Assembly: GCA_049115815.1 (NCBI GenBank) | Contig: JAGDZO010000014.1 | Coordinates: forward strand, 124,001 to 188,000 | Reading direction: 5' to 3' | Source of the DNA: Marinoscillum sp049115815 | Lineage (GTDB): Bacteria; Bacteroidota; Bacteroidia; Cytophagales; Cyclobacteriaceae | Length of the DNA: 64,000 nucleotides | Shown here: one piece after another, positions 51,722 to 62,800 of the stretch | Layout of the letters: each line of letters opens with the position of its first letter | How positions within the stretch are numbered: position 1 is the stretch's first letter | Made by a program: the position numbers and the translations under genes | Notes under the pieces: generated by a model | What the model was told of the DNA's origin: nothing | Database searches by the model: none | What the model saw: only the letters and a program-made list of their open reading frames with translations

Positions 51722-52924
51722 ATGAAAAGGAACATATTAAGGAAATCATATCAGTTTGGAATTTTGTTTTCACTCTTGTTATTCTCTGCCTGTGGCGATG
51801 ACAGTAAGCAAATAGAAGTGGAAGAAATAGATGAAGAAGCTCCTGTGATTAATTGTCCTGACGATATAAGTTTGTCAATTGGGCCTCTTGATTTGGAACC
51901 AACAATAGAATATCAAACTCCAGTAGGCACAGACAACAATGAAGCAGTCACACGATTAATAGAAGGACTAGAATCAGGATCTGTTTTCCCAATTGGAACC
52001 ACGATTATCACCTATGAAGTTACGGATCAAGCCGGCAACAAGAGTAGCTGTAGTTTTGAAGTAACCGTAACCAGAGAAGAGCCTACTGCTCTCGATGCTC
52101 CTTATGTCTTTGGCGGAATAGCGCCAGAGGGTAAAAAATGGGAAAAAGTAGAAGCATTATCAGATGAGTTTGAAGGAAACGCTCTTGATGACACAAAATG
52201 GCACAATGATCCGTCATCAGATCCGTTCGGCTGGTATGGAAGACCTCCAGCTCTATTTGATCCAGAAAATGTAACCGTAGCAGACGGCAACCTCAATGTT
52301 AATGTGCTAGAATATGAGACCCCAAAATTTGCCAATGGGAAAAATTGGACACATGGTGGAGCCATACTTAGATCTAAGACCAAGGCAGGACCAGGGCAAT
52401 TTTATGAAGCTAGAATTCAAGCCAATAAGACAGTAATGTCAACTACTTTTTGGATTGCCTTTCAGCAGAATTGTAATACAGGGCCTACAAGAAAACTTGA
52501 ATTAGACATACTCGAATGTGTAGGAAGAGTGCATGACGGAACACCAACCTGGGCAGAAAAATTCGATAATATTTTCGCCTCAAATACGTGGAGACATCAG
52601 CGAAGTTGTGACCCTGGCACTGCAGATGGTTCGAAACAAGCTCCAGGAAAAACGGTCATGAGCGAAAAGAATCACTCACGATTCTTTGTTTATGGATGCT
52701 GGTGGAAGTCACCTACCGAAATGCTTTTCTATCTTGATGGAGAATTTGTACATGCCATAAGAAACCCACCAGCAGATTTTGACATTGAAGGTCACATCAC
52801 CATGGCTATAGAGACCTATGATTGGAATCCAATTGATGATGCCAATATTCTAAAGACGGGTACAGTAGAGGAAAGAACCACCAAATACGATTGGGTAAGA
52901 ACATGGAAGTTGGTAGATGAGTAA
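51722..52924 (+). CDS. GH16 beta-agarase/beta-porphyranase with HYR-type domain, lipoprotein
   Basis: This 400-residue lipoprotein (LLFSAC, Cys24) has a HYR/immunoglobulin-like domain (about 40-118; APVINCPDDI, TYEVTDQAGN) and a GH16 catalytic domain (about 135-398). The active-site motif is ELDILE, with nucleophile Glu260 and acid/base Glu265. GWYGRPPALF, GCWWKSPTEMLFYLDG and ETYDWNP place it in the agarase/porphyranase branch, as a paralogue of the enzyme at 7026. It lies 136 bases after the putative regulator with its own -7 box and is convergent with the GH28 operon. Endo-cleavage of agarose-type chains at the cell surface is expected. Confidence 0.9.
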   Translation: MKRNILRKSYQFGILFSLLLFSACGDDSKQIEVEEIDEEAPVINCPDDISLSIGPLDLEPTIEYQTPVGTDNNEAVTRLIEGLESGSVFPIGTTIITYEVTDQAGNKSSCSFEVTVTREEPTALDAPYVFGGIAPEGKKWEKVEALSDEFEGNALDDTKWHNDPSSDPFGWYGRPPALFDPENVTVADGNLNVNVLEYETPKFANGKNWTHGGAILRSKTKAGPGQFYEARIQANKTVMSTTFWIAFQQNCNTGPTRKLELDILECVGRVHDGTPTWAEKFDNIFASNTWRHQRSCDPGTADGSKQAPGKTVMSEKNHSRFFVYGCWWKSPTEMLFYLDGEFVHAIRNPPADFDIEGHITMAIETYDWNPIDDANILKTGTVEERTTKYDWVRTWKLVDE

Positions 52925-52946
52925 ACTTCTACCTAATTCTTGTTGG

Positions 52947-54344
52947 TTACTTATTGATCACTTCATTTTCTGACAAAAGTTTTCCATTGGCTCTAATGCT
53001 TTTCACCTGAAAATCTGTCACATCTTCCAACACCATGGGAGGTCTAACATCCGATACCACAGTTTCCACCGAGAAATTTTCGATAGTCAATCCATCAATA
53101 TGGCGAGCATATAGCCCATGAGCTGGTAATGTACCTACCCCAGAAAACTCGGGCCAATGCCCTTTCATTACTTCCAATGTATATTCACTGATTGGTTGCC
53201 TATCGGCATCCGCTTTTGTACCACCCCCACTAACAATGAACTGTACATCCTTGATACTGATGTTTTCGATTTTGTGATCTGGCATTCCCGTTAGGAAAAA
53301 GGCTGAGTTCTTATCTAGCTGCGAATTATCCACTATGATATTGGAGAACATCATATTGTGCATGCGAGAAAGAGGTTCATAGCTCCCTTCGGGGTAATTT
53401 CGAGCGGCGCGTTGTGATACAAAAGTCATGAAAATGGGTCGTGGCACGTTTTCCATCACCAGATTGGAAAATGTCATGTTTCGCATTTCGCCACCTTCAC
53501 ATTGCTGGATCTTCAATCCAGAATCTTTGATGTCCTGAAAAGTACAATTCGTCACCGTGACGTTTTCAATGTTCCCTCTGGATAGCAAACCTATCCGCAT
53601 GCCTCCCCACTGTGTTTTAAAGATACAGTTGGAGACAACCACGTTCTTACAAGGCTTATCCGGCAGTGATGCTTGGAGGCAAATACAGTCATCGCTGTTG
53701 TCAAAGTTGCAATTGGTGACGCGTACATTTTGACATCCGTCAAAGTCGAGCCCATCTCCATTGTGGTTAACACGGCTAATGATGGTGACGCCAGTCACAC
53801 TTATATCATTGCAGTAAAGAAAGGCTGAAGTCCAAGCAGCGGGATTAATCAATTTGATGTTGTTAATGTGAATTTTGTTAGAGTCTTTAAAGCGCAATAA
53901 CATCGGTCTCTCTCTATCGAAATTACTCGGTGCTCCATTTCCATCAATGGTACCATAACCGTCTATTGCGATAGATTCCACATTTTCGGCATAGATTAAG
54001 CATCTATCCATATGTCGTTCCCGCCTATACATGATCCCATGTGTATCAGTAGTGTAATCTTCAATTTTCGGACTTCCCAGAAGCGTTGTTCCATTATCAA
54101 TAAACAAGGTAACTTGACTCTTCAAATAGATAGTACCAATCACAAAAAATCCACCTCCGTCTACCATCACTCTTCCACCTCCTGAAGCGCTGCATGAATC
54201 TATTGCCTTTTGAATAGCTTTGGTATTGACGGTTTTTCCATCATTCACAGCTCCAAAAGAAGACACATTGAAGTCCCTCGCTGAAGTCAACTGAGCGGTC
54301 ATTATTAAAATTAACGTTACTATTTTACAGGTCATGATCTTCAT
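52947..54344 (-). CDS. GH28-like beta-helix glycosidase, exported
   Basis: This 465-residue protein has a signal peptide (about 1-22) and the pectate-lyase-like N-terminus of GH28 (FNVSSFGAVNDGKTVNTKAIQKAID). Equivalents of GH28 active-site blocks are NGDGLDFDG, NSDDCICLQ and GGMRIG. The classic polygalacturonase blocks NTDG, DD, GHG and RIK are only partly kept, so the substrate need not be galacturonan. Its ATG overlaps the stop of the upstream propeller gene by 4 bases. It is the last gene of the operon starting with LacZ-type GH2 or GH28. Role in algal galactan breakdown is unknown. Confidence 0.8.
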   Translation of the reverse strand: MKIMTCKIVTLILIMTAQLTSARDFNVSSFGAVNDGKTVNTKAIQKAIDSCSASGGGRVMVDGGGFFVIGTIYLKSQVTLFIDNGTTLLGSPKIEDYTTDTHGIMYRRERHMDRCLIYAENVESIAIDGYGTIDGNGAPSNFDRERPMLLRFKDSNKIHINNIKLINPAAWTSAFLYCNDISVTGVTIISRVNHNGDGLDFDGCQNVRVTNCNFDNSDDCICLQASLPDKPCKNVVVSNCIFKTQWGGMRIGLLSRGNIENVTVTNCTFQDIKDSGLKIQQCEGGEMRNMTFSNLVMENVPRPIFMTFVSQRAARNYPEGSYEPLSRMHNMMFSNIIVDNSQLDKNSAFFLTGMPDHKIENISIKDVQFIVSGGGTKADADRQPISEYTLEVMKGHWPEFSGVGTLPAHGLYARHIDGLTIENFSVETVVSDVRPPMVLEDVTDFQVKSIRANGKLLSENEVINK

Positions 54345-56761
54345 GGTTTCAGTTTGGCGTACCCTACTACTAATTCTCCATTTATTGATTTGCCTAGAAT
54401 CTTACCTACGAAATCGTCATCAGTAATTCCGTGCTTATCTCCTTCAAAAAATAGAATTACATCCTTAGCCTTTTTGCTGATTTTGACAAGTTTGGCTCCA
54501 CCCCCAAAGTCCACCACAGAAGGCGCTCCAAATTTTAGAGATCCCCAATCTAAATCGGTTTGGGCATTGAACCCTTCTTCCGAATGCACCAGCAATTCAA
54601 TCTTTTTAGACCTTGTAGTGAGTGGCTGTTGGCTTAGAATTTCGACTCTTTTGTGTCTGTTGAGTGGAATGATAATATTCTTCGAACTATGATTATCTCG
54701 GGCAAGATCATCTGCCTTGGGTACGTCTATAGCCGCTACAGATAGATGTGTAGCTCTACCAAATTCGTCTTGTAATACATGAGGACGCTCCAGTTTGTAC
54801 CATCGGGCTTGGGTGCCATCTTTATATACCGTACTCATTGGCGTGTAGGCCGTCCCAGGATTGAAGACCCAGTTGATCCCATCAGGAGATCGAAGATAGA
54901 TAGCCCTATGGTCCAGAAAGGCATTGATGATCATGTGATATTGTACTTCATCTTTCCAGATCACAGGATCCTCATAATTTGAATTTCGGTACTTTTTAGG
55001 GATTATCTTATTGCCTTGGATTGGACTGGTAAGTACACGATAGGGACCTAACGGATCGGCACCTATACTTTTCATGATAGCTCCCGCTTTCGTTACGAAC
55101 AGGAACTGACCATTGGCTAATTGTACTCCTGATAGATTTCGATAAAATCTATAATGCAATCTCATCGGCTCACCTGTATTAGTAGTGTCAACTTCCATGA
55201 TACCTAATCGCTTCCAAGGCCCATTCATAGATGATGATTTAAAAAGAGTCGCTTCCCAATTGATCAGGGAGTACAAAAGGTAACTACCATCATTGAGCAA
55301 AATAACGTCCGGGTTGTGACCTAGTCCATCCGCATATTCATAAGCAAGATCGTCCTTGACAAGATAAGGCCCAGCTGGCTTATCAGATACCACGTGAGCT
55401 ACAGTAGATTGAGGCCACTCCCAATGACCTTTGGTAGCGTTGGCTGGCCATCTTGTCACACACATATGAAATTTCCCATCTTTATCCTGTACAGGTCTGC
55501 CTCCCCAATATGACCACTCTGAATCTTCTATGCCATTTTCCGAATCACGAGGAATAACCCCAGTTGCCCCCCACAGATCACTTGACAATTGCCTGTGAAT
55601 CGGTATCGGTTCAATCCAATCACTAAATGAAGCTCCTGCAATTGCCTTCACCTTCGCTTGTGTTGATTTTGAAGCCTTACTCCTATTACCGCTATGGTCA
55701 AAAGTATAAACGATATAGCTGTTCTCTATCCCTTTATGAGGTGTAAAATCGGTATATGATTGACTCTTGACTTTGTAGGCTAGTGCTTCATATACTCCAG
55801 CATCTTCAGCACGCCGATATACTGCATAATGTGACACATCTTTATTCTGGCTAGTTTCCCAAGTAATATCTATCTCGGTATCTCTACCTCTAGCAACAAG
55901 AACTGCAGGAGGAGAAGGGGCTAACTTATCTTTGAATATTACTGACCGATTTCTGGAAACAACCTGCTCCTTACCTTCGTCGCTCAACAGAGTGATGACA
56001 TAGTCATAACGTATGCCACTGATAGCATTCTTGTCCTGAAAAGAAGTCTGGTAAGTTCGACCAATTTTTTTAAAGCCCTTTCGGGAATCGGCGGATCTGT
56101 ACACAAAGTATTCTCCTGATATTTCTCCGTTATTTGCATCCCAATTTAGTGAGATGACCCCATCCAAATTATCAGCCATGAGATGGGATATTTTTCTCTT
56201 TGGATCAACAACTTGAATATTTACATAATGCAGGTAGACTTTGACACCTTCACTTGTTTTGAATGTAGCTCGTACAAAAGGCAAACCAGAATTGACATCT
56301 TCTTTAGTGATTACGTAATTTCCCGAAAAATGCTCGATGATTTTATCTGAGCCCTTTAAAGTCACCTTCTCAGCAAGTATGACCTCACGCTTGCCAAATA
56401 TCAAACTAAGGCTAATCGTTCCATCACTGATGTATTCAAGATCCGCACCAAAACTCCAATTCCAAATATCCCCGACTGACATTGATTGGTACTCAGGATT
56501 GGCGTCCAATACAGGAGACTCAGCAATTCCTATTTCACTCATACAAAACATCGAACCATGATGTAACCCCATGGGTTCTTTGCTCCCTATAATCCGAGTC
56601 TTCCAATGTGGAGACTGTTGATTAGCACGCCAGTATCCCCAGACGTCATCAAAATCACCATCTAACACATCTTCAAATGGAGCATTCTCACCGAGTAGTA
56701 TGAACTGGGCTGATGAAGTAAAACCAACCAACAATATATATACAAATAAAAGGCTCCGCAT
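54341..56761 (-). CDS. FN3 domains plus GH43/GH117-like propeller, exported
   Basis: This 806-residue protein has a signal peptide (1-18), a beta-sandwich (about 25-190), two fibronectin type III domains (about 195-280 and 283-375) and a five-bladed propeller (about 385-715). The propeller matches the lipoprotein at 47179 in WEWPQSTVAHVVSDKPAGP, GHNPD, YEDPVIW and LERPHV. A C-terminal beta domain follows. It lies 3 bases after the sulfatase and overlaps GH28 by 4 bases. Sequence and position suggest an exo-glycosidase with accessory domains; family and substrate are unassigned. Confidence 0.72.
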   Translation of the reverse strand: MRSLLFVYILLVGFTSSAQFILLGENAPFEDVLDGDFDDVWGYWRANQQSPHWKTRIIGSKEPMGLHHGSMFCMSEIGIAESPVLDANPEYQSMSVGDIWNWSFGADLEYISDGTISLSLIFGKREVILAEKVTLKGSDKIIEHFSGNYVITKEDVNSGLPFVRATFKTSEGVKVYLHYVNIQVVDPKRKISHLMADNLDGVISLNWDANNGEISGEYFVYRSADSRKGFKKIGRTYQTSFQDKNAISGIRYDYVITLLSDEGKEQVVSRNRSVIFKDKLAPSPPAVLVARGRDTEIDITWETSQNKDVSHYAVYRRAEDAGVYEALAYKVKSQSYTDFTPHKGIENSYIVYTFDHSGNRSKASKSTQAKVKAIAGASFSDWIEPIPIHRQLSSDLWGATGVIPRDSENGIEDSEWSYWGGRPVQDKDGKFHMCVTRWPANATKGHWEWPQSTVAHVVSDKPAGPYLVKDDLAYEYADGLGHNPDVILLNDGSYLLYSLINWEATLFKSSSMNGPWKRLGIMEVDTTNTGEPMRLHYRFYRNLSGVQLANGQFLFVTKAGAIMKSIGADPLGPYRVLTSPIQGNKIIPKKYRNSNYEDPVIWKDEVQYHMIINAFLDHRAIYLRSPDGINWVFNPGTAYTPMSTVYKDGTQARWYKLERPHVLQDEFGRATHLSVAAIDVPKADDLARDNHSSKNIIIPLNRHKRVEILSQQPLTTRSKKIELLVHSEEGFNAQTDLDWGSLKFGAPSVVDFGGGAKLVKISKKAKDVILFFEGDKHGITDDDFVGKILGKSINGELVVGYAKLKP

Positions 56762-56764
56762 AAG

Positions 56765-58309
56765 CTAATAGAAGTCCCAAAAGTCAAATTTCTGTCCGAG
56801 TATTCCATCTGCATCATCTCCTTCTTCACTGGCTCTCACTCGGAGTTCTCTTCTCAACTCCTTTACCGTCTCATCGTACTCTTCATACCATGATAGGTCA
56901 TGTATTTCCCATGGGTCATTCGCTAAATTGAAAAGTTGAGTCACTCTAGAACCTACCTCAGATACTTCTCCAGTTCTATTCTCCTCCTTAGCCCTCACAT
57001 ATTCTATTAGCTTATAATTTCCTACACGGATAGCTCGTTCGTACTGCTTATAGGCATGGTATGTATAATCACGTACTTGAGATTTTTCTCCATCAATGAC
57101 AGGCAATAAACTCTTTCCTTTGACAGAGGCAGGAACCTCCACCCCTGCCAAATCACAAATAGTCGGGTAAATATCATGGGTATAACTAAGCGGATCTAAT
57201 CGTCTTCCTTTGTCTTTGATGAGGCCACCACTGATGATGAAAGGAACATGAATCCCATCCTCATCGTAGATGTTTTGTTTACCCATGAGACCATGATTAC
57301 CCACTGCCAGTCCACTATCTCCGGCCAGCACAATGATAGTATTTTCATACATTCCCTTTTCCTTGAGTGCTTTGATGACACGCCCTATCTGATCATCTAG
57401 ATGTGTGATAATGGCATAATAATCTGAGAGTTCTTTCTTACTCACTTCTGGAGTTCTTGGCCAAACAGCCAATGCCTCATCTCTCACAAGTAAGTCAGCC
57501 TTTTCGAATGGATGCTGTGGCAGATAAGAAGGTGGAAGTTCTACTTCTTTCTCTGGATACATTGCTTTGTATGCTTTGGGAGCCTGTCTTGGATCGTGCG
57601 GTGCATGAAATGCAACATACATAAAGAATGGGTTGTCTTTTTTAAACGCTTCTAAAAAAGAAATAGCTCCATCAGCTATTACCTCTGAAGTATGTGGTCC
57701 ATTTTCTTCGGTTCCAAAAGGTCCGCGCTTATCATCAGGACCGATTGATTTTCTAACAACATCTCCATTTTCATCCCATTTCAACAAAAATGCATTCTTT
57801 TTGGGATAGCTCCCTTGACTATTCCATTCTGAAAAAGGCATTCTAAAATGGTCAACAAGATAAACGGGCTTTCCCATGATCAATCCTCCTGTATCAAATC
57901 CACGTGCAAGGGATTGGGTGTCTTGATGCCACTTACCTTCTATGTGACTATGGTATCCTGCTGCACTAAATGTCTCTCCGATCATGGTATGCTCTGCCGG
58001 TATTGTATGTCCTACACCTTGCAAATCAAAAACACTTCGTCCTGTCAACAACATAGCTCTACTTGGTATACAGGTAGCTCCACTAAATGCTCCTTGAAGA
58101 TAGGTTTTGGTAAATATTAGGCCCTCATTGGCCAGCTGATCCATATTGGGTGTCTTAACAGCCTGGCCTCCCAGTGCGTGTATACCCGTATACCGATGAT
58201 CGTCAGTGTAGATCACCAAGACATTCGGCTTCTTTTTTGTTGATTTTTGTGCCCAGCAAGTGGCCAAACTGCAAACTAAAAGTGTGCTTAAGAATAATAG
58301 TCTATACAT
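56765..58309 (-). CDS. S1 family sulfatase, secreted
   Basis: This 514-residue protein has a signal peptide (about 1-20, ending CWAQ), the KPNVLVIYTDDHR metal strand and the formylglycine motif CIPSR at Cys80. EGKWHQD and FFMYVAFHAPHDPR follow, and AGDSGLAVGNHGLMGKQ supplies the late metal ligands. It lies 4 bases after a GH28-like gene and 3 before the propeller gene. The layout is close to sulfatases annotated as choline-sulfatase or iduronate-sulfatase-like, but the context argues for a galactan or uronan substrate. Confidence 0.88.
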   Translation of the reverse strand: MYRLLFLSTLLVCSLATCWAQKSTKKKPNVLVIYTDDHRYTGIHALGGQAVKTPNMDQLANEGLIFTKTYLQGAFSGATCIPSRAMLLTGRSVFDLQGVGHTIPAEHTMIGETFSAAGYHSHIEGKWHQDTQSLARGFDTGGLIMGKPVYLVDHFRMPFSEWNSQGSYPKKNAFLLKWDENGDVVRKSIGPDDKRGPFGTEENGPHTSEVIADGAISFLEAFKKDNPFFMYVAFHAPHDPRQAPKAYKAMYPEKEVELPPSYLPQHPFEKADLLVRDEALAVWPRTPEVSKKELSDYYAIITHLDDQIGRVIKALKEKGMYENTIIVLAGDSGLAVGNHGLMGKQNIYDEDGIHVPFIISGGLIKDKGRRLDPLSYTHDIYPTICDLAGVEVPASVKGKSLLPVIDGEKSQVRDYTYHAYKQYERAIRVGNYKLIEYVRAKEENRTGEVSEVGSRVTQLFNLANDPWEIHDLSWYEEYDETVKELRRELRVRASEEGDDADGILGQKFDFWDFY

Positions 58310-58313
58310 CAGA

Positions 58314-59738
58314 TTAAGGTCTTATGGATTCTGGACGGGAGTCTTTACCACTTAAAGAAAATGTTACTTGACTGCTCTCCAAAAATTCAATATGCCGAGC
58401 ATATAAGCCATATGCTGGTAAATAGTCTCCGAAGAAAGTAAACTCCGGATATCTGGTCTCATTTTCTGGCACTTCAGTATCCGCAAGCAATTGATTGCCT
58501 CCTCCTTCTATTTCTATGTGGATGTTTTCTAATACCACTTTCCCAATAGCATGATTTGGGGTACCTGTGATGAAAATTCCTGTCGGTGCCTTGAGGCGCG
58601 ATTCTGATTGATTTCTTAAGGACGCTTCAATATTAGAAATGCTTACTTGATCAATTGATCCAACAGGCTGACGTGCGGCATCTCTGTAGACCAATCTCCT
58701 TTCACCCAACCTGATGAAGATGGGCATCTCCACATTTTGCATTTTTATTTGGTCAATCGTGATGCCACTTATATTTGCTCCATCCACGCTGAGGATTTTA
58801 ATCCCTCCACCTTTAGTGTCATGGATCATGCAATTGCTAATGGTGATGTCTTCAAAATCGCCCATAGACTCTGTACCAAATTTAATAGCACCCCAGTGAC
58901 TGCTCAGCTTGCAATCGTTGACCTTAATATTTCGGGTAGGAATAGGACTTGTGGTCTTGAAGCAAATGGCGTCATCTCCCGTATCAACTGTGGAATTCAG
59001 TATTTCGCCATCAGAAGAAGAGTCTATATCTATACCGTCATTGTTTTGATTGGCATGACTATAGATGCTGACTCCATCTACCTTGAAGTCTTTACATTGA
59101 TAAAAATGCAATGTCCAAGCTGCAGGTTGACGTAGGTTAATATTATTGATATTCACACCTTCGGACCTTACAAGTCGAATTAAAAATGGCCTATATGACG
59201 GCTTAAGTTTTTTGTTAACATAGTTCTGTTTTGCTGTATCTACTTCTGGCATATCAGGAACGATCAGATCTTCACCAAGCAACTTCATGGTCTTATTAAT
59301 AGCTCCAATTTTGAACATCTCACCTCGGCCATCAATCACGCCACCTCCGGTTATCCCAATGTTTTTGGCATCCATAGCACCAATAAGACATTGTCCTCGG
59401 TATTGTCCTGTGGCATCTATGAAAGGATCAATGGAATAGAAATGATTAGGGTTGACACTACTTAGTAATTTGGCGTTTGCCGCAACTCGAAGTGTAACAT
59501 CGTTTTTTAATATAATAGTCCCTGATACATAGACACCATTTTCTAACATTACCTCACCACCACCTGAATTAGAACAATCATCAATAGCATTTTGTATAGC
59601 CAAAGTATTGACAGTGAGGCTATCACCTATTGCTCCATAGGTAGACACATTCCAAACGGTCTGCTTCTTACATCCCATTGAAATAGTCAATAGAAAGCAA
59701 ATTCCTAATGAATAAATTGACCTAATTGGTATACTCAT
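58314..59738 (-). CDS. GH28-like beta-helix glycosidase, lipoprotein
   Basis: This 474-residue protein has a lipobox (ISMGC, Cys23) and a GH28 fold start (WNVSTYGAIGDSLTVNTLAIQNAID). Active-site-like blocks are NNDGIDIDSS, TGDDAICFK and HWGAIKFG. It is a diverged paralogue of the protein at 52947 and belongs to the same operon. A perfect palindrome lies just upstream of its start. The presence of two GH28-like enzymes in a galactan locus suggests either a uronic-acid-bearing substrate or a changed specificity. Confidence 0.82.
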   Translation of the reverse strand: MSIPIRSIYSLGICFLLTISMGCKKQTVWNVSTYGAIGDSLTVNTLAIQNAIDDCSNSGGGEVMLENGVYVSGTIILKNDVTLRVAANAKLLSSVNPNHFYSIDPFIDATGQYRGQCLIGAMDAKNIGITGGGVIDGRGEMFKIGAINKTMKLLGEDLIVPDMPEVDTAKQNYVNKKLKPSYRPFLIRLVRSEGVNINNINLRQPAAWTLHFYQCKDFKVDGVSIYSHANQNNDGIDIDSSSDGEILNSTVDTGDDAICFKTTSPIPTRNIKVNDCKLSSHWGAIKFGTESMGDFEDITISNCMIHDTKGGGIKILSVDGANISGITIDQIKMQNVEMPIFIRLGERRLVYRDAARQPVGSIDQVSISNIEASLRNQSESRLKAPTGIFITGTPNHAIGKVVLENIHIEIEGGGNQLLADTEVPENETRYPEFTFFGDYLPAYGLYARHIEFLESSQVTFSLSGKDSRPESIRP

Positions 59739-59747
59739 ATCCTTGTT

Positions 59748-59759
59748 TGACCATGGTCA
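59748..59759. promoter_or_regulatory. Perfect 12-bp palindrome upstream of the GH28-like gene
   Basis: TGACCATGGTCA is perfectly self-complementary and ends 9 bases before the start codon at 59738. It contains TGGTCA, the left half of the candidate shared operator. It may bind a regulator or affect translation start. Confidence 0.3.
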
Positions 59760-59831
59760 TTTTTATTTTGGCTTGATCATAACTAATTCTAAAAGAAGCT
59801 AACCTATTATGAAAACACAGAAGCAGGGCAC

Positions 59832-62800
59832 TTACTTCGTTGAAGTGATTTCAAAGGCATATTCATAATGCGTGTTCAAAAGCCTATATTTCTCAATAGG
59901 CCTTGCCTTTATGCTCCATGAATTACATCCCCCCACTCCTGCTTGCAACAAATCAATGTTAACCGTTAGATTATCAGCTTTTTGTAATTCTGGGGTATGA
60001 GTAGCTTCTTCAATATTGTTTGGAGTATAGGGCCAAACAGAAGTGCTGAGCGGTTGATCACCCGTAAACCTGACACCACCTGACTTACTTCCTAATTGAA
60101 GCCATCTCACTTCCGTATGATAGGAAGATTCCTGTGGATACACATAGTGGTAATAAAAATCATCCACTTTGCCTTCGTATAAATCCACTTCAGCTGCATA
60201 AGACCTGTCTGAATAGTTCTCATAAGGTCCTTTTCCAAAGAACTTCATATCCTGATATGCATTAGGAACTTGGAATTGCATACCAATTCGTATCACATCC
60301 GCTATTTCTTCGGGAAGGTCTATGGAATACTCTACCTTGATGGCACCAGCTCCCATTACCAGATATTTAACTTTGAGTTTCACCCCTTCTGGAGAAATCT
60401 TCGTGGTTAGTACATGATATTCGCCATCACTGATTTGTACAATATTCATTTCTTCTAATTCAAGTCTTGCTGGCATATCTTTCCAAAAGGACATTTTATT
60501 CTGAATTTTCCATCCAAGTCTATCATTATCGGTAATTGGTCTCCAGAAATAATGTGAGGCAGGTCCGGAAATCACTTCTTTGTCCTTAAAAGTCAATGAG
60601 GTCATTGATCCCTTTTCTTTATCAAAAACAACCTTAATATTCTTATTAGCCAATTGAATCTCTGTCTCAGATAATTTGCTTTCGCTTAGAGTCAATTGCT
60701 TGACAGCTTTGATTTGTGTTTCGGTATTGTTGGGCAACAAGAATTGCTGTTTTGCAACCTCAAATCCGCTAGCAGCCCATTCTTTCTTGTCATTAAGATG
60801 GGCTGAAACTCTGAGCCAATACTCTGAGGCATCTTGCATTTTAACGGATATTGGAATCGTAACCGTTTGACTCTCCCCTGGCTGAAGTGGATTTACAGAC
60901 AAAGAACCCGCAGCTATTTGCCGACCATTTTCTTCAATAATGTATCTGAAATTGTAAATTGATAAACTCTCAAAAAAGTGCCTATTTGAAATCTTCACCT
61001 TTCCTTTGGATAAATCCAAAGCTTCAAAAACAACCGGCTGATAAACATACTTACATTCTTCTATTTGTGGCTTGGGAGTCCTGTCTGAAGCTATGATCCC
61101 ATTGATACAAAAATTTCCGCTATTGGGCTGATCACCGTAATCTCCTCCATAGACGAAGTATTTTTCACCATTCAATTCCTCTTCTAATCCCTGGTCAATC
61201 CAGTCCCAAATGAACCCACCAATCAATCTATTCTCCCGACGGATTAAATCCCAATACTCTTTCATGTTGCCTAATGAATTTCCCATTGCATGAGCATATT
61301 CGCACATAATCACAGGTCTATTGATTTCAGGGCTCCTAGCCATTTTGTCCAGTACCTCCAAAGTCGGATACATTCTGGATATCATATCTACTATCGGTCG
61401 GTCTGTTGGGTTAGCTCCTAAGGTTTGATATTTTAACTTTTCTTCCTCTGAGCCTACTGGCAAATAGCTTGCTTTCGATGGATCTCCTTGCGCACCCTCA
61501 TAATGCAATAATCTGGTTGGGTCATAGTCCTTGACCCACATGCCTGCTGCAGCATGATTGGGACCGTAACCAGATTCATTACCCAACGACCACATAATTA
61601 TGGATGGGTGATTCTTATCTCTCTCAACCATTCGATATATCCGCTCATAAAAAGCAGATCCCCATGATGGGTAATTGGATAATAATCCTCGTACTCCGTG
61701 AGTCTCCAAATTGGCCTCATCCATAACATAGATGCCATACTCATCGCACAAGTCATAAAAATATGGATCGTTTGGATAGTGAGAAGTCCTCACGGCATTG
61801 AAATTGTATTGTTTCAGTAATTCCACATCACGTCTAATATCTTCTCTAGTAAGTGCCTTCCCTTTGATATGATCGTGATCATGTCGATTTACTCCATAGA
61901 GTAAAACGGATTCCCCGTTGACCAACAGTGAATTATCTTGTCCAATGGCAATATCTCGAAATCCTACTTTTGTCGTTCTGACTTCTACAATTCCACCATC
62001 GTCATTTCTCAATTCAAGAAGCAGCGTATAAAGATTGGGACGTTCTGCTGACCATTTCAATGGCCTTGTCACCTCATACTCCAGTAAAGCAAAGGGAACA
62101 TTGTCTCTTTGAGGATAGTATTCATTCGAAATTGATTTTACATCCATATGGAGTGGCTCTTCAATAATATTGATACCTTCGGCATCAATCAATTGTGCTG
62201 AAACAATCCATCCTTCAACTTTATCGTCATCCCCTTTTAATATTCTTGGTCTTATTTGAAGTTTTGCGTTAGTCTTAGTTTGATCGAAGGCTGTTCTAAC
62301 AAAGAAATCATTGATGGCAACCTTTGGTTGTGCCATCAAGTACACTTCACGTTGTATACCACTGAGCCTCCAATGATCTTGATCTTGCAGATAGCTCCCA
62401 TCACTCCATCTATACACTTGTACCGCCAAGGTGTTTTTGCCCTCCTCAATAAGGTCTGTAATATCAAACTCTGACGGCAAACAACTATCCTCAGCAAAAC
62501 CAACTTGAACTCCATTCAACCAGACATAATAGGCAGAACTCACACCCCCGAAGTGTAATATGATTCGCTGACCATCAAAATTGGATGGAACTGTAAATTC
62601 GGTAACGTAAGAACCAACAGGATTCGTACGATCAATAAATGGAGGATTTGGACTAAATGGATAAACGGAATTGGTATAAATGGCCTGACCGTATCCTTCT
62701 CTTTCCCAATTGGAAGGCACGTTAATCCAATCCCATTGAGATACATCAAAATCTTTTTGGTAAAAGACAGAGGGCTTATTGTTGGAATCTTCAGTAAAAT

